Shown piece by piece: positions 8,974 to 17,481 of a stretch of DNA of 64,000 bases (the stretch's first letter is position 1; each line of letters opens with the position of its first letter). Below the pieces are notes generated by a model. The model made no database searches. It saw only the letters and a program-made list of their open reading frames with translations, and was not told the origin of the DNA. Source of the stretch: Geothrix sp. (GTDB lineage: Bacteria > Acidobacteriota > Holophagae > Holophagales > Holophagaceae); assembly GCF_020622065.1 (NCBI RefSeq), contig NZ_JAHRYQ010000002.1, positions 369,905-433,904 on the forward strand. Direction: 5' to 3'. Made by a program: the position numbers and the translations under genes.

Positions 8974-9930
8974 ATGTCCTCCCCGAGGTCGGACCCATCC
9001 GCTGTCCCCGCCCCGCCTCTCGGCAGTGAGGCGGCCCGGGCCGTGGAGGCCGCGCCCGCCGCGCTCCGGCCCTGGGCGGCCCTGGCGGCGGCGAAGGCCT
9101 ACGGCAAGGGCGCTCCCCCCGCCGCCATTCCCGTCGCAGCTGCTCCGGCCGCCGCCTCGACGGCGGCAGCGGATGCCGCGCCCGGCGCCACCGAGGCCCA
9201 GGAGCCGCCGGAACCCTTCGACCGCGAGAATCGCGAGCAGATCATCAAGGACTATGTGCCCCTGGTGAAGTTCGTCGCCCACCGCGTCGCCTCCCGCCTG
9301 CCCTCGCATGTGGAGCTGGACGACCTCATCAACAGCGGCATCCTCGGCCTCATGGACGCCATCGAGAAGTTCGAGCCGGCCCGGAACATCAAGTTCAAGA
9401 CCTACGCCGAGCTGAGGGTGAAGGGGGCCATCCTCGACGGCCTGCGCGACCTGGACTGGGTCCCGCGGAGCCTGCGCCGCAAGAAGAAGGACATCGAGAA
9501 CGCCTACCACCTGCTCGAGCAGCAGATGGGGCGGGCCGCCACAGACGAGGAGGTGGCCGTCCACCTGGGGGTCCCCCTCGAGGAGCTGCACAAGAACCTG
9601 GATGAGCTGAAGGGCGTCACCCTGGGCACCTTCGTGGAGGTGGGCGAGGACGGCGAGGGGGAGAGCCTCATCAGCTTCGTGCCGGATCCGGATGCCGAGG
9701 ATCCGCACCAGACCTTCCAGGCCACGGAGATCAAGGACATCCTGAGGCGGGCCATGGAGGTGCTGCCCAAGAAGGAGAAGTTCGTGGTCCAGCTCTACTA
9801 CTTCGACGAACTGACCATGAAGGAAATCGGGACGCTCCTGAACATCACCGAGTCCCGGGTATCCCAATTGCATACCAAGGCCATGCTGCGACTCCGGGGC
9901 AAGCTCCTGGAGAAGCACATCGAAGGATAA
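8974..9930 (+). CDS. fliA: Flagellar sigma factor FliA (sigma-28) with long N-terminal extension
   Basis: 318 residues from the ATG at 8974 (AGGAG 6 nt upstream). Sigma region 2 starts only at about residue 85 (DYVPLVKFVAHRVASRLP, then DLINSGILGLMDAIEKFEP). Regions 3 and 4 follow, with the C-terminal HTH around ELTMKEIGTLLNITESRVSQ. The preceding ~80 residues are Ala/Pro-rich and low complexity, making the protein 70-80 residues longer than usual FliA. It directs RNA polymerase to late flagellar and chemotaxis promoters. It lies 3 bp before fliM. Confidence 0.94.
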   Translation: MSSPRSDPSAVPAPPLGSEAARAVEAAPAALRPWAALAAAKAYGKGAPPAAIPVAAAPAAASTAAADAAPGATEAQEPPEPFDRENREQIIKDYVPLVKFVAHRVASRLPSHVELDDLINSGILGLMDAIEKFEPARNIKFKTYAELRVKGAILDGLRDLDWVPRSLRRKKKDIENAYHLLEQQMGRAATDEEVAVHLGVPLEELHKNLDELKGVTLGTFVEVGEDGEGESLISFVPDPDAEDPHQTFQATEIKDILRRAMEVLPKKEKFVVQLYYFDELTMKEIGTLLNITESRVSQLHTKAMLRLRGKLLEKHIEG

Positions 9931-9933
9931 TCC

Positions 9934-10950
9934 ATGGCCAAAATTCTTAGCCAAGAGGAAGTAGACGCGCTACTTAAGTCCCATACGAGGACCGGGCCCA
10001 AGGCCCCGGCCGCTCCGGGGCCCGAGCGCGGCGCTCCCCAATATCAGGCAAAAAAGGCCCAGGCCCAGCGCAAGGTCACCCTCTACAACTTCCGCCGCCC
10101 CGACCGGGTGAGCCGGGAGCAGATGCGCTCCCTGCACTTCATGCACGACCGCTTCGCCCGGAACTTCTCCAGTTCCCTGAGCGCCTACCTGCGGACCATC
10201 ACGGAAGTGAACCTGGTGAGTGTCGAGCAGCTCAGCTACCAGGAGTTCCTGCTGTCCGTGCCTGACCCCACCTGCTTCAACGCCATCTCCATCAAGCCCC
10301 TCGAAGGCGCGCTGGCCCTGGAGGTGAATCCCACCCTGGTGTTCCCCATCATCGACAAGATGCTGGGCGGCCCTGGCGAACCGCTGAAGCAGCTCCGCAC
10401 CATGACCGACATCGAGCAGAGCATCTTCGACGGGGTGCTGAAGCTGGTGCTGGAGGATCTCCGCGAGGCCTGGCGCGGCATCGTGGATCTGGACTTCCGC
10501 ATCCAGGCCCGGGAGACGAGCCCCCAGCTGATCCAGATCGTCGCCCCCAACGAGGTGGTGCTGCTGGTGGTCTTCGAAGTGAAGATGGGGCCGGTCAGCG
10601 GCATGATCAACCTGGCCATCCCGAGCATCATCCTCGAGCCCATCTCCACCAAGTTCGACCAGGAGATGTTCACCGGCTACAAGAAGTCCTCCACCTTCGA
10701 GGAGGCCCGCCTCCTGATGGCCAGCCTCAAGCGCTGCCCCATGGAGGCCGCCGCCGAGATCCGCGGCACCAGCCTCCGCATGGAGGAGGTCCTGCAGCTC
10801 AAGCCCGGCGATCTGATCCCGCTCACCAAGCGCTTTGATGCCGAGCTCGACCTCTGCGTGGACGGGATCCCCCGGTTCATGGGCCTGGTGGCCCTGAACC
10901 CCAATGGAAAACGCGTCTTCCAAGTGACCGGCGCCCGGTCGGAAGGATGA
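9934..10950 (+). CDS. fliM: Flagellar motor switch protein FliM
   Basis: 338 residues. It begins MAKILSQEEVDALL, the conserved CheY~P-binding N-terminal peptide of FliM. It then has the middle CheC-like domain (YNFRRPDRVSREQMRSLH, GGPGEP) and a C-terminal SpoA (FliN-like) domain. FliM links CheY signalling to the C-ring. It is spaced 3 bp from both neighbours in the flagellar operon. Confidence 0.97.
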   Translation: MAKILSQEEVDALLKSHTRTGPKAPAAPGPERGAPQYQAKKAQAQRKVTLYNFRRPDRVSREQMRSLHFMHDRFARNFSSSLSAYLRTITEVNLVSVEQLSYQEFLLSVPDPTCFNAISIKPLEGALALEVNPTLVFPIIDKMLGGPGEPLKQLRTMTDIEQSIFDGVLKLVLEDLREAWRGIVDLDFRIQARETSPQLIQIVAPNEVVLLVVFEVKMGPVSGMINLAIPSIILEPISTKFDQEMFTGYKKSSTFEEARLLMASLKRCPMEAAAEIRGTSLRMEEVLQLKPGDLIPLTKRFDAELDLCVDGIPRFMGLVALNPNGKRVFQVTGARSEG

Positions 10951-10953
10951 GCC

Positions 10954-11880
10954 ATGGATGCCCGTGACACCGAACTCTTCCAGAAAGTCGGCAACGCGTT
11001 TGCCGAGAGCATGGCCTCCGTGTTCTCCATGCTCACGGGCCGCGAGTTCCAGCTGAAGTCCGCCCCGGGCGAGGTGGTGGATCCCCAGGGCGCCGCCGCC
11101 CTGCACCAGGCCCCCACCATCCTGGTGAAGGCCAACTACCAGAAGGGCCTCAACGGCACCCTGTTCTTCACCCTGCCCCTGAAGGAAGGCACCATGCTGG
11201 TGGACCTCATGCTGGGCGGCGAAGGCGCGCCCGCGGAGGAGCTGGTGGGCGATTCCAAGGACGCGCTGGCCGAGACCTTCAACCAGGTCATGGGCAGCGC
11301 CAACCAGACCCTGTCCGATCTGGCCGGGGAAACCTTCGCCATCGCCAATGTGGACATCCTCGCCCTCGCGCCGGAGGCTTCCGCCTTCTCGGAGCAACTG
11401 GGCCAGGGACCGTTCCAGTGCATCGCCCTGCCCACGACCCAGGAAGCCCTGAGCACCACCATCCACCTGCTCTTCCCCGACCTTCTCCTGCAGCAGCTCA
11501 AGCGCAAGCTCGGCCTCGCGGAAGCTCCGGCCCCGGCCGCCCCGCCGCCCCAGGCCGCCCCCGCCGCCGCGGCGGCCCCGGCCCACCGGGCCCCCGTGGC
11601 CGCCGGTCCCATGCCCGACTCCGGCAACCTGGACCTGCTGCTGGACATCCAGCTGCCCGTGGTGGTCCGCATGGGCCAGACTGAGATGCAGATGGGCGAG
11701 CTGCTGAAGCTCACGCCCGGCTCCATCCTCGAGCTCAACCGCAGCGCGGATGCCCCCGTCGAGATGCTGGTGAACGGCAAGCACATCGCCCGGGGCGAGG
11801 TGGTGGTGGTGGACGGCAACTTCGCTTTCCGCATCACGGAGATCGACAGCCGCGCCGCCCGGATCCGCAGCCTGGGTTAG
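10954..11880 (+). CDS. fliY: FliY/FliN-type motor switch protein with CheC-like N-terminal domain
   Basis: 308 residues, more than twice the size of simple FliN. Residues ~1-190 look like a CheC/FliY-type domain (LFFTLPLKEGTMLVDLMLGG, then ALAETFNQVMGSANQTLSDL). An Ala/Pro-rich linker (~195-220) leads to a C-terminal SpoA domain (LDIQLPVVVRMGQTEMQMGE ... SILELNRSADAPVEMLVNGK). In Bacillus and Thermotoga FliY the CheC part dephosphorylates CheY. The N-xxx-N pattern NQVMGSANQ may preserve part of that site. It is the last gene of the operon. Confidence 0.9.
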   Translation: MDARDTELFQKVGNAFAESMASVFSMLTGREFQLKSAPGEVVDPQGAAALHQAPTILVKANYQKGLNGTLFFTLPLKEGTMLVDLMLGGEGAPAEELVGDSKDALAETFNQVMGSANQTLSDLAGETFAIANVDILALAPEASAFSEQLGQGPFQCIALPTTQEALSTTIHLLFPDLLLQQLKRKLGLAEAPAPAAPPPQAAPAAAAAPAHRAPVAAGPMPDSGNLDLLLDIQLPVVVRMGQTEMQMGELLKLTPGSILELNRSADAPVEMLVNGKHIARGEVVVVDGNFAFRITEIDSRAARIRSLG

Positions 11881-11908
11881 GCCGCGGATCGAGCGTCTAT
11901 CCCCGGTT

Positions 11909-12394
11909 TCAGTTGTTCGTGAGCGTGAACGCCACGGGGGCGGTGACGCCGACCGTGGTGGCATTCACCGTGAACACGCCCGCGGTGGCATTCGCCGTGA
12001 GGGTCGGAGCCGTGGCCACGCCCGAGGCATCCGTGGTCACCGTGGCCGTCGTGGCGGCCCCGGGGAAGGTGCCGCTGGCCCCGGTGGCCCCCGCCACCAC
12101 CGTGAAGGTCACCGAGGCTGCCGCCTTGGGCGTGCTGACGATGGTGTAGCCCCCGTAGCCGTCCCCGTTGGACACCCGCTGCTGGGTCATCAGGGTGACC
12201 TTGAGCGCCGTTGCGAAGGGGTTGGTCACGGGCGTGCTTTGGGGTGTGCCCGCCGTCGCGGAGAACTGGGCATCCGTGGCGAGCACGGTTCCGGCGGGCG
12301 TGCTGTTGCTGCCCCCGCCCCCGCCATAGCCTCCCCCCGAGCACGCCAGAGCGAAGATCGCCAGGGAACCTGCGGCCTGCAACTTGATCGACAT
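11909..12394 (-). CDS. Secreted lipoprotein with Ig-like domain
   Basis: 161 residues from the ATG at 12394 (GGAGG, 4 nt spacing). The N-terminus MSIKLQAAGSLAIFALACS has a lipobox with Cys at about residue 18, followed by a Gly/Ser-rich tether. The remaining ~120 residues form a Thr/Ala-rich beta domain (TFTVVAGATGASGTFPGAA, TVTTDASGVATAPTLTANA) like invasin or BIG1 modules. It probably sits in the outer membrane. Its role is unknown. Confidence 0.75.
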   Translation of the reverse strand: MSIKLQAAGSLAIFALACSGGGYGGGGGSNSTPAGTVLATDAQFSATAGTPQSTPVTNPFATALKVTLMTQQRVSNGDGYGGYTIVSTPKAAASVTFTVVAGATGASGTFPGAATTATVTTDASGVATAPTLTANATAGVFTVNATTVGVTAPVAFTLTNN

Positions 12395-12528
12395 GGCACC
12401 TCCTTCGCCGCATCGGCGGCAGCCTTGAATGTCTGGGTTCCACCATCGCCCCCGGGGGCCCCGCCTCCAGATCCGGCTCCCAAATGGCGACCCCTCCGGG
12501 TCCACAGAAGGGGGATCCATCCCTTGAC

Positions 12529-12565
12529 GGAGGCGCCTCCGGGAAGGAAGGTGGGACACCCCACC
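12529..12565. promoter_or_regulatory. Two palindromes upstream of the MocR-like gene
   Basis: Within the 200-bp divergent spacer there is a perfect 12-bp palindrome GGAGGCGCCTCC at 12529-12540. A second inverted repeat, GGTGGG-ACAC-CCCACC, lies at 12550-12565, ending 29 bp before the mocR-like ATG. A TTGACG at 12524 could be a -35 element. These are good operator candidates for autoregulation, inferred from position. Confidence 0.4.
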
Positions 12566-12594
12566 CGAGGAGTCGCTGCGTGCCCCCATGGTCC

Positions 12595-14082
12595 ATGACC
12601 ACCGAACTGGACCGGACGAGCCGGGAACCCATGTACCTGCAGATCGTCCGGGCCATCGTGGCCGATGTCCGCAAGGGGCGCCTGCGCCCCGGAGACGCCC
12701 TGCCCGGCACCCGGGCCCTGGCCGAGAGCCTGGGCGTCAACCGCAACACGACGCTGGCGGCCTTCCAGGAGCTGGAAGCCGAAGGCTGGATCCTCTCGGA
12801 GCCTGATCGGGGCAGCTTCATCGCGGACAAGCTCCCGATGGCGTACCCGGAGGAAGAAGAGAGCATCGCCGCCTCGGACTCGGGCTCCTGGGCCGCTCCC
12901 ACCCCCCTCACCGAGCCCTTCTACCAGCCCCGCGCCACGGACCGGGAGGGGTTCCGCCTCATCCCCGACCTGCCGGATGTGCGCCTGGCACCCACCGCCG
13001 CCATCCACCGGGCCCATGGCCGGGTGCTGAACCTCCAGCAGCAGCGCATCCTGCAGCCCGGCTGGGATCCGCGGGGCCTTCTGGATCTCCGCATCTCCCT
13101 GTGCCGGATGCTCCGGGAACTGCGGGGCATGGCCCTGGAACCCGGCAACCTAGTGCTCACCCGCGGCCTCATGAGCACCCTCAACCTGGTCTCCCGCACC
13201 CTCTTCAACCCGGGCGAGGCTGTGGCCGTGGAGGACCCCGCCTACTTCCGCGTCCTGGAGGCCTTCCGGGCCGCGGGGGCGCGCCTCTTCCCGATCCCCG
13301 TGGATGCCGAGGGCCTGCAGCTGGAGCCCCTGGAAGCCCTCATGGCCCGGGAGTCCGTGCGGCTCATCTACACCACCGCGAGCCCCCACTACCCCACCCA
13401 CGCCATCCTGAGTGCCAGCCGGCGCCGGCGGCTGCTGGAGCTGGCGGAGGCCCACGGAGCGCGGATCCTGGAGGGTGACCTGGCCTTCGGCTTCCAACGC
13501 GAGCAGCACCCGAGCCTGCCCCTCGCCAGCGAGGACACCCGGGGCACCGTGGTCTACTTCAGCGCCCTGGAGCAGATCCTCGCGCCCGGCCTCCAGGTGG
13601 GGTTCCTGGCGGGCTTCGCCCCCCTGATCAAGACCATGGCGAAGCAGCGCCAGCTCATCGACTGGCCAGGCAACCAGGTCCAGGAGGCCACCATCGAGGA
13701 GCTCTTCCGAGACGGCGAGATCCACCGCCACCTGAGCCGCATCCGCAAGGTCAACGACGCCCGCCGCGAAACCCTGGTGGACCGGCTCCTCTTCCACCTG
13801 CACCCCGCCGTTTCAGTGGAGGACCCGGGCGAGGGGCTCTCCCTCTGGGTACAAGTGGAAGACGGGCTCCCCCTCGATGCCTGGGTGGAGCGCTGTGCCG
13901 CCAAGGGGGTGGTCTTCTATCCGGGCCGCCTGTACGACTTCCGCCGGAATCCAATCCCCTTCCTGTGCCTGGGCTTCGCGGCCCACGAGGTGGAGGAGCA
14001 GAACGAGGCCTGCCGGCGCATGGCTGAAGCCCTTGCCGAAGTCCGGCGGCTCACTCGAGCGGGAACCGCTTCGTCACGGTGA
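12595..14082 (+). CDS. MocR/GabR-like GntR regulator with degenerate aminotransferase domain
   Basis: 495 residues from ATG 12595. Residues ~1-70 are a GntR winged helix (REPMYLQIVRAIVADVRKGR, then LPGTRALAESLGVNRNTTL). The rest is a fold-type-I aminotransferase domain (LTRGLMSTLNLVSRTLFNPG, VEDPAYF, YTTASPHYPTHAILS, EGDLAFGF). The segment that normally reads ...FSKxLxPGLRxGY, with the PLP Schiff-base lysine, is here YFSALEQILAPGLQVGF. The lysine position is Gln and the phosphate-contacting Arg is also Gln. It may therefore not bind PLP covalently. The target is unknown. Its 3' end overlaps the convergent gene by 32 bp. Confidence 0.85.
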   Translation: MTTELDRTSREPMYLQIVRAIVADVRKGRLRPGDALPGTRALAESLGVNRNTTLAAFQELEAEGWILSEPDRGSFIADKLPMAYPEEEESIAASDSGSWAAPTPLTEPFYQPRATDREGFRLIPDLPDVRLAPTAAIHRAHGRVLNLQQQRILQPGWDPRGLLDLRISLCRMLRELRGMALEPGNLVLTRGLMSTLNLVSRTLFNPGEAVAVEDPAYFRVLEAFRAAGARLFPIPVDAEGLQLEPLEALMARESVRLIYTTASPHYPTHAILSASRRRRLLELAEAHGARILEGDLAFGFQREQHPSLPLASEDTRGTVVYFSALEQILAPGLQVGFLAGFAPLIKTMAKQRQLIDWPGNQVQEATIEELFRDGEIHRHLSRIRKVNDARRETLVDRLLFHLHPAVSVEDPGEGLSLWVQVEDGLPLDAWVERCAAKGVVFYPGRLYDFRRNPIPFLCLGFAAHEVEEQNEACRRMAEALAEVRRLTRAGTASSR

Positions 14083-15121
14083 CCATGCGTCGCTCCGCCG
14101 CGTAAGGCTCCCCGTAATCCTGATGGCGCAGGAAGGTCAGGGCCACGAACCAGCGGTCCTGAAGCGGCAGCGCGATCTCGTAGCGGGGGCCCCGGGCGTT
14201 CCAGTAGAACCACCACTGGTCGCCGTTGACGGGATAGAGCGTGCCCGTGCGGGACAGCCGCTGCCAGGTGACGCTCAGGCGCGGCCAGAACGGCCGCTCC
14301 AGGCTGCCCACCAGGAACTGAGTCTCGGCACCGGACTCTCCCGTCTCGCGGTTGCGCTGTCCGAAGGCCCGGACCTCCACGGGCAGCCCGGCGTTCCAGG
14401 TGGCGCTGGCCCCGTAGGCATCCAGCCGGAGCCGCTGCCGCGGCTCCGCGGCATGGCCCGGCACGGGCCGGGTGCGGGCAAAACCCCGGTCCCAGGCGAT
14501 CTCCCAGCGCCCGCCATGGGCCGTCCAGGAGACGGGCCCGGTCTCCAGCTTCAGCACGATCTGCCCCGCGGTCAGGTCGAGATTGCCCCCCTGAAGGGTG
14601 CGGACCCGTCCGGCGGCGGCGCGCAACCCCAGCTCCGGAATCCATCCCTCCCGATCCCTCAGCCCTGCCCGCATGCCCAGACCCAGGAACCGGAGATCCC
14701 GGTCCCAGAGGGCTTCCGGCGCGATGAGGCGGCTCTCCTGGAAGCCCAGGTGCGCCTCGCCGAAGGTCCGTTCCGTGCGCCCCGCGATCCCGATCCGGGC
14801 CACATCCAGCTGGGTGCCGTTGGAGGGCTGCTGGTCCCACCGGCGCAGGTTGAGGCGATTCCCATCCGACCCCAGGGCCGACCGGAAGCCCCCGGCATAG
14901 GAAAAGGGTTCCCAGCCACCCGCGCCTTGGCCCTCCCAGCGGACCCGAAGCTGGGACGAGACCCGCTCCACGCCCCCCTGATCGGCCTCGGTGATCCGAT
15001 CCAGGCGCAGCCGCAACTCCGTCCGGGGCTCCCACCAGGCGGGCTCCCGGGGCGGCGGTTCCGGCCCCTGCGCCCGGGCGCTCGCCACCGCCAGCAGGAC
15101 CACCCACCCTCCGAGCCTCAT
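14051..15121 (-). CDS. Putative outer-membrane beta-barrel/porin-like protein
   Basis: 356 residues from ATG 15121 (GGGAGG upstream). A cleavable signal peptide is apparent (MRLGGWVVLLAVASARAQG). The body is rich in alternating hydrophobic/polar beta strands with many Arg and aromatic residues. It ends ...RMVTVTKRFPLE, consistent with an alginate-export or porin-like barrel, though the terminal residue is not the classic Phe. No specific family is recognised. Confidence 0.65.
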   Translation of the reverse strand: MRLGGWVVLLAVASARAQGPEPPPREPAWWEPRTELRLRLDRITEADQGGVERVSSQLRVRWEGQGAGGWEPFSYAGGFRSALGSDGNRLNLRRWDQQPSNGTQLDVARIGIAGRTERTFGEAHLGFQESRLIAPEALWDRDLRFLGLGMRAGLRDREGWIPELGLRAAAGRVRTLQGGNLDLTAGQIVLKLETGPVSWTAHGGRWEIAWDRGFARTRPVPGHAAEPRQRLRLDAYGASATWNAGLPVEVRAFGQRNRETGESGAETQFLVGSLERPFWPRLSVTWQRLSRTGTLYPVNGDQWWFYWNARGPRYEIALPLQDRWFVALTFLRHQDYGEPYAAERRMVTVTKRFPLE

Positions 15122-15147
15122 CCGCCTCCCTACCCCACCGCGGGCCT

Positions 15148-15190
15148 GCGCCCAGTGCTGTGCCCGGTGCTGTGCCCAGCGCTGCGCCCG
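15148..15190 (+). repeat. 12-bp tandem repeat, ~3.5 copies
   Basis: Units GCGCCCAGTGCT, GTGCCCGGTGCT, GTGCCCAGCGCT and a partial GCGCCCG follow each other without gaps in the divergent spacer between the outer-membrane gene and glmS. Units differ at one to three positions. Confidence 0.7.
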
Positions 15191-15306
15191 ACTATACCTG
15201 GGTGGGGATCCAGGCGTGTGGCCTCGACCACAACCTGTGGCGCGGCGCCTGCCGCAGGGCGTGTGCCCCCCACCACATTGGAACCCGGGCCCCATCCCGC
15301 TAAGTT

Positions 15307-15331
15307 GAGAGCACACCCGTTGGGAGCTCTC
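15307..15331 (+). promoter_or_regulatory. Hairpin over the glmS Shine-Dalgarno
   Basis: GAGAGC (15307-15312) and GCTCTC (15326-15331) form a 6-bp stem that ends exactly at the glmS ATG. An inner CCC-GTT-GGG pairing engages the only good ribosome-binding sequence (GGGAG). The structure could limit translation unless opened. Confidence 0.45.
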
Positions 15332-17164
15332 ATGTGCGGAATCGTCGGTTACATCGGTCAGCAGGGCGCCGCCGGCATCCTCGTGAACGGCCTCCGCAGC
15401 CTGGAATACCGGGGGTACGACAGCGCGGGCGTGGCCCTTTCGGATCCCCAGGATGGGTTCCGCATCATCCGGGCCTCGGGCAAGCTGGTCAATCTCGCCG
15501 GCAAGGTGGACCTCTCCGACCCCACCCCCCTCGGCATCGGCCACACGCGCTGGGCCACCCACGGCCGGCCCACGGAGGAGAACGCCCACCCCCATCGCAG
15601 CGGCGACGGCCAAGTGGTGGCCGTGCACAACGGCATCTTCGAGAACTTCCTGGAGCTGCGCGCCGAGCTGAAGGCTGCGGGTGAGTCGTTCCGCTCCGAG
15701 ACCGACACCGAGTGCTTTCCGGTGATGGTGTCCCACCTGATGAAGGGGGGCCTGGGCTTCCGGGAGGCCTTCCGGGAGGCCGTGGGACGCATGAAGGGCA
15801 TCTACGCCCTGGCCTGCCTCCACGCCTCGGACAAGGACCGCATCCTCGCGGCCCGCAGCGGACCGCCCCTGGTGCTGGGCCTGGGCGAGGGCGAGACCTT
15901 CCTGGCCTCGGATGTGGTGCCCCTGCTGCCCCACACCCGCCGGGTGATCTTCCTGGAGGACGGCGACCTGGTGGAGCTGACCCGGGAGGGCGCCCGCATT
16001 TTCCGGCTGGATGGCAGCGAGGTGCAGCGCCAGGTGCACACCATTCCCTATGATCCCGTGGCGGCGGAAAAGGGCGGCTACAAGCACTTCATGCAGAAGG
16101 AGATCTTCGAGCAGCCTCAGGCCCTGTCCAACACGCTGCTGAACCGGCTCCCCCTGGACGGCGAGGCCATTCCCCTGGATCTGCCCTTCACGGACCAGGA
16201 TCTCGCGGACCTGACCCGCATCCACATCGTGGCCTGTGGCACCAGCTGGCACGCGGGCCTCGTGGGCAAGTTCCTCATCGAGCAGCTGAGCCGCGTCGCC
16301 GTGGAGGTGGATTACGCCAGCGAGTATCGATACCGCGAACCGGTGGTCCAGCCGGGCACCCTCATCGTCGGCATCACCCAGAGCGGCGAGACCGCCGACA
16401 CCCTCGCCGCCATGAAGGAAGCCGCCATCCGTGGCGCGCGCACGCTGGCCATCTGCAATGTCATGGGTTCCACAGCCACCCGGCAATCCGAGGCCACCAT
16501 CCTCACCCATGCCGGGCCGGAAATCGGCGTGGCCTCCACCAAGGCCTTCACCACCCAGCTGGCGGTGCTCACCCTCCTGGCCCTCAAGCTGGGCGAGGCC
16601 AAGGGCACGCTCGATCCCAGGCTCAAGGCCGAGCTGCTGCAGGGCCTGCGCGAGCTCCCCGCGCACCTGGAACGGCTGAACGCCCTGGAGCCGAAGATTG
16701 TCCAGTGGGCCCACCGCTGGAAGGACGCCACAGACTTCCTCTACCTGGGTCGCGGCCCCTGCTATCCGATCGCCCTGGAAGGCGCCCTGAAGCTGAAGGA
16801 GATCTCGTACATCCACGCCGAGGGCTACCCGGCGGGCGAGATGAAGCACGGCCCCATCGCCCTCATCGACAAGACCCTCCCCGTGGTGGCCCTCATGCCG
16901 AAAGACGCCCACCGGGAGAAGACCCTCAGCAACCTCCAGGAGGCCGCCGCACGCGATGGCCGCATCCTGGCGCTGGTCACCGAGGGCGACACCGGCCTGG
17001 CGGGCATCGCGGAGGATGTGCTGGAGCTGCCCGCCGTCCATCCCTGGCTGGCCCCCATCGTCTACGCCGTGCCGCTGCAGCTGCTGGCCTACCACATCGC
17101 CGTGTTGAGGGGCTGTGATGTGGACCAGCCGAGAAACCTGGCGAAGTCGGTGACCGTGGAATAG
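15332..17164 (+). CDS. glmS: Glucosamine-6-phosphate synthase (isomerizing, glutamine-hydrolysing)
   Basis: 610 residues, normal for GlmS, from the ATG giving MCGIVGYIG, where Cys2 is the glutaminase nucleophile after Met removal. The N-terminal Ntn-type glutamine amidotransferase domain (~1-240) includes HTRWATHGRP. Two SIS isomerase domains follow (CGTSWHAGLVGKF; GRGPCYPIALEGALKLKEIS). The C-terminal signature ends DQPRNLAKSVTVE. It makes glucosamine-6-phosphate from fructose-6-phosphate and glutamine, the entry to peptidoglycan and LPS amino sugars. No glmS ribozyme is recognisable in the leader. Confidence 0.98.
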   Translation: MCGIVGYIGQQGAAGILVNGLRSLEYRGYDSAGVALSDPQDGFRIIRASGKLVNLAGKVDLSDPTPLGIGHTRWATHGRPTEENAHPHRSGDGQVVAVHNGIFENFLELRAELKAAGESFRSETDTECFPVMVSHLMKGGLGFREAFREAVGRMKGIYALACLHASDKDRILAARSGPPLVLGLGEGETFLASDVVPLLPHTRRVIFLEDGDLVELTREGARIFRLDGSEVQRQVHTIPYDPVAAEKGGYKHFMQKEIFEQPQALSNTLLNRLPLDGEAIPLDLPFTDQDLADLTRIHIVACGTSWHAGLVGKFLIEQLSRVAVEVDYASEYRYREPVVQPGTLIVGITQSGETADTLAAMKEAAIRGARTLAICNVMGSTATRQSEATILTHAGPEIGVASTKAFTTQLAVLTLLALKLGEAKGTLDPRLKAELLQGLRELPAHLERLNALEPKIVQWAHRWKDATDFLYLGRGPCYPIALEGALKLKEISYIHAEGYPAGEMKHGPIALIDKTLPVVALMPKDAHREKTLSNLQEAAARDGRILALVTEGDTGLAGIAEDVLELPAVHPWLAPIVYAVPLQLLAYHIAVLRGCDVDQPRNLAKSVTVE

Positions 17165-17211
17165 CCCGCCCTGGATGTTCCAGGAAAGTCACGGCGGCCA
17201 CTCGGCCTCGG

Positions 17212-17454
17212 CCCCATGTTGGGCATGGATCGCCGCCATGTCGTATGGACGGCCATCCCAGGAGTGGAGGCTGCCATGGCTGCCCATTTCCTCCGTCGCC
17301 ACGACTTCCTGCCGTCCCCCGGGCTGGATTGGCTGTTGATCCTCGCCGGAGCCCTGTTCGCCTGGCTCTTCTGGCCCGCCACCCACCCTTAGCCCCCTCC
17401 GGGGTCGGTGAAGCGTTGGCGCCGGGCCCGTTTGCGACCCATGTTTGGGGTGGA
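17212..17454 (+). repeat. Repeated CCCATGTT(T)GGG motif before each tiny gene
   Basis: CCCATGTTGGGCATGGA (from 17213) and CCCATGTTTGGGGTGGA (17438-17454) lie upstream of the two small ORFs. Each contains a CCCA...TGGG inverted repeat. They look like duplicated regulatory DNA belonging to each mini-gene. Confidence 0.45.
17276..17392 (+). CDS. Tiny single-span membrane protein (38 aa)
   Basis: GTGGAGG five bases before ATG 17276 supports translation of a 38-residue peptide: a basic N-terminus (MAAHFLRRHDFLPSPGLDW), one hydrophobic span (LLILAGALFAWLFW) and a short tail. It is followed ~90 bp later by a second small protein of the same layout, so it appears to be half of a tandem duplication. 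Function unknown. Confidence 0.5.
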   Translation: MAAHFLRRHDFLPSPGLDWLLILAGALFAWLFWPATHP

Positions 17455-17481
17455 CCGTGGTCCCCCGGATCGGAGGTCGCC

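Noticed and set aside
15191-15331. glmS ribozyme in the leader
   Set aside because: The 140-nt leader lacks the conserved ribozyme core and cleavage context, so only a simple hairpin is supported.
14051-17095. 1014-codon minus-strand frame across glmS
   Set aside because: Only its last 356 codons are a real gene (start 15121). The rest is antisense to glmS.
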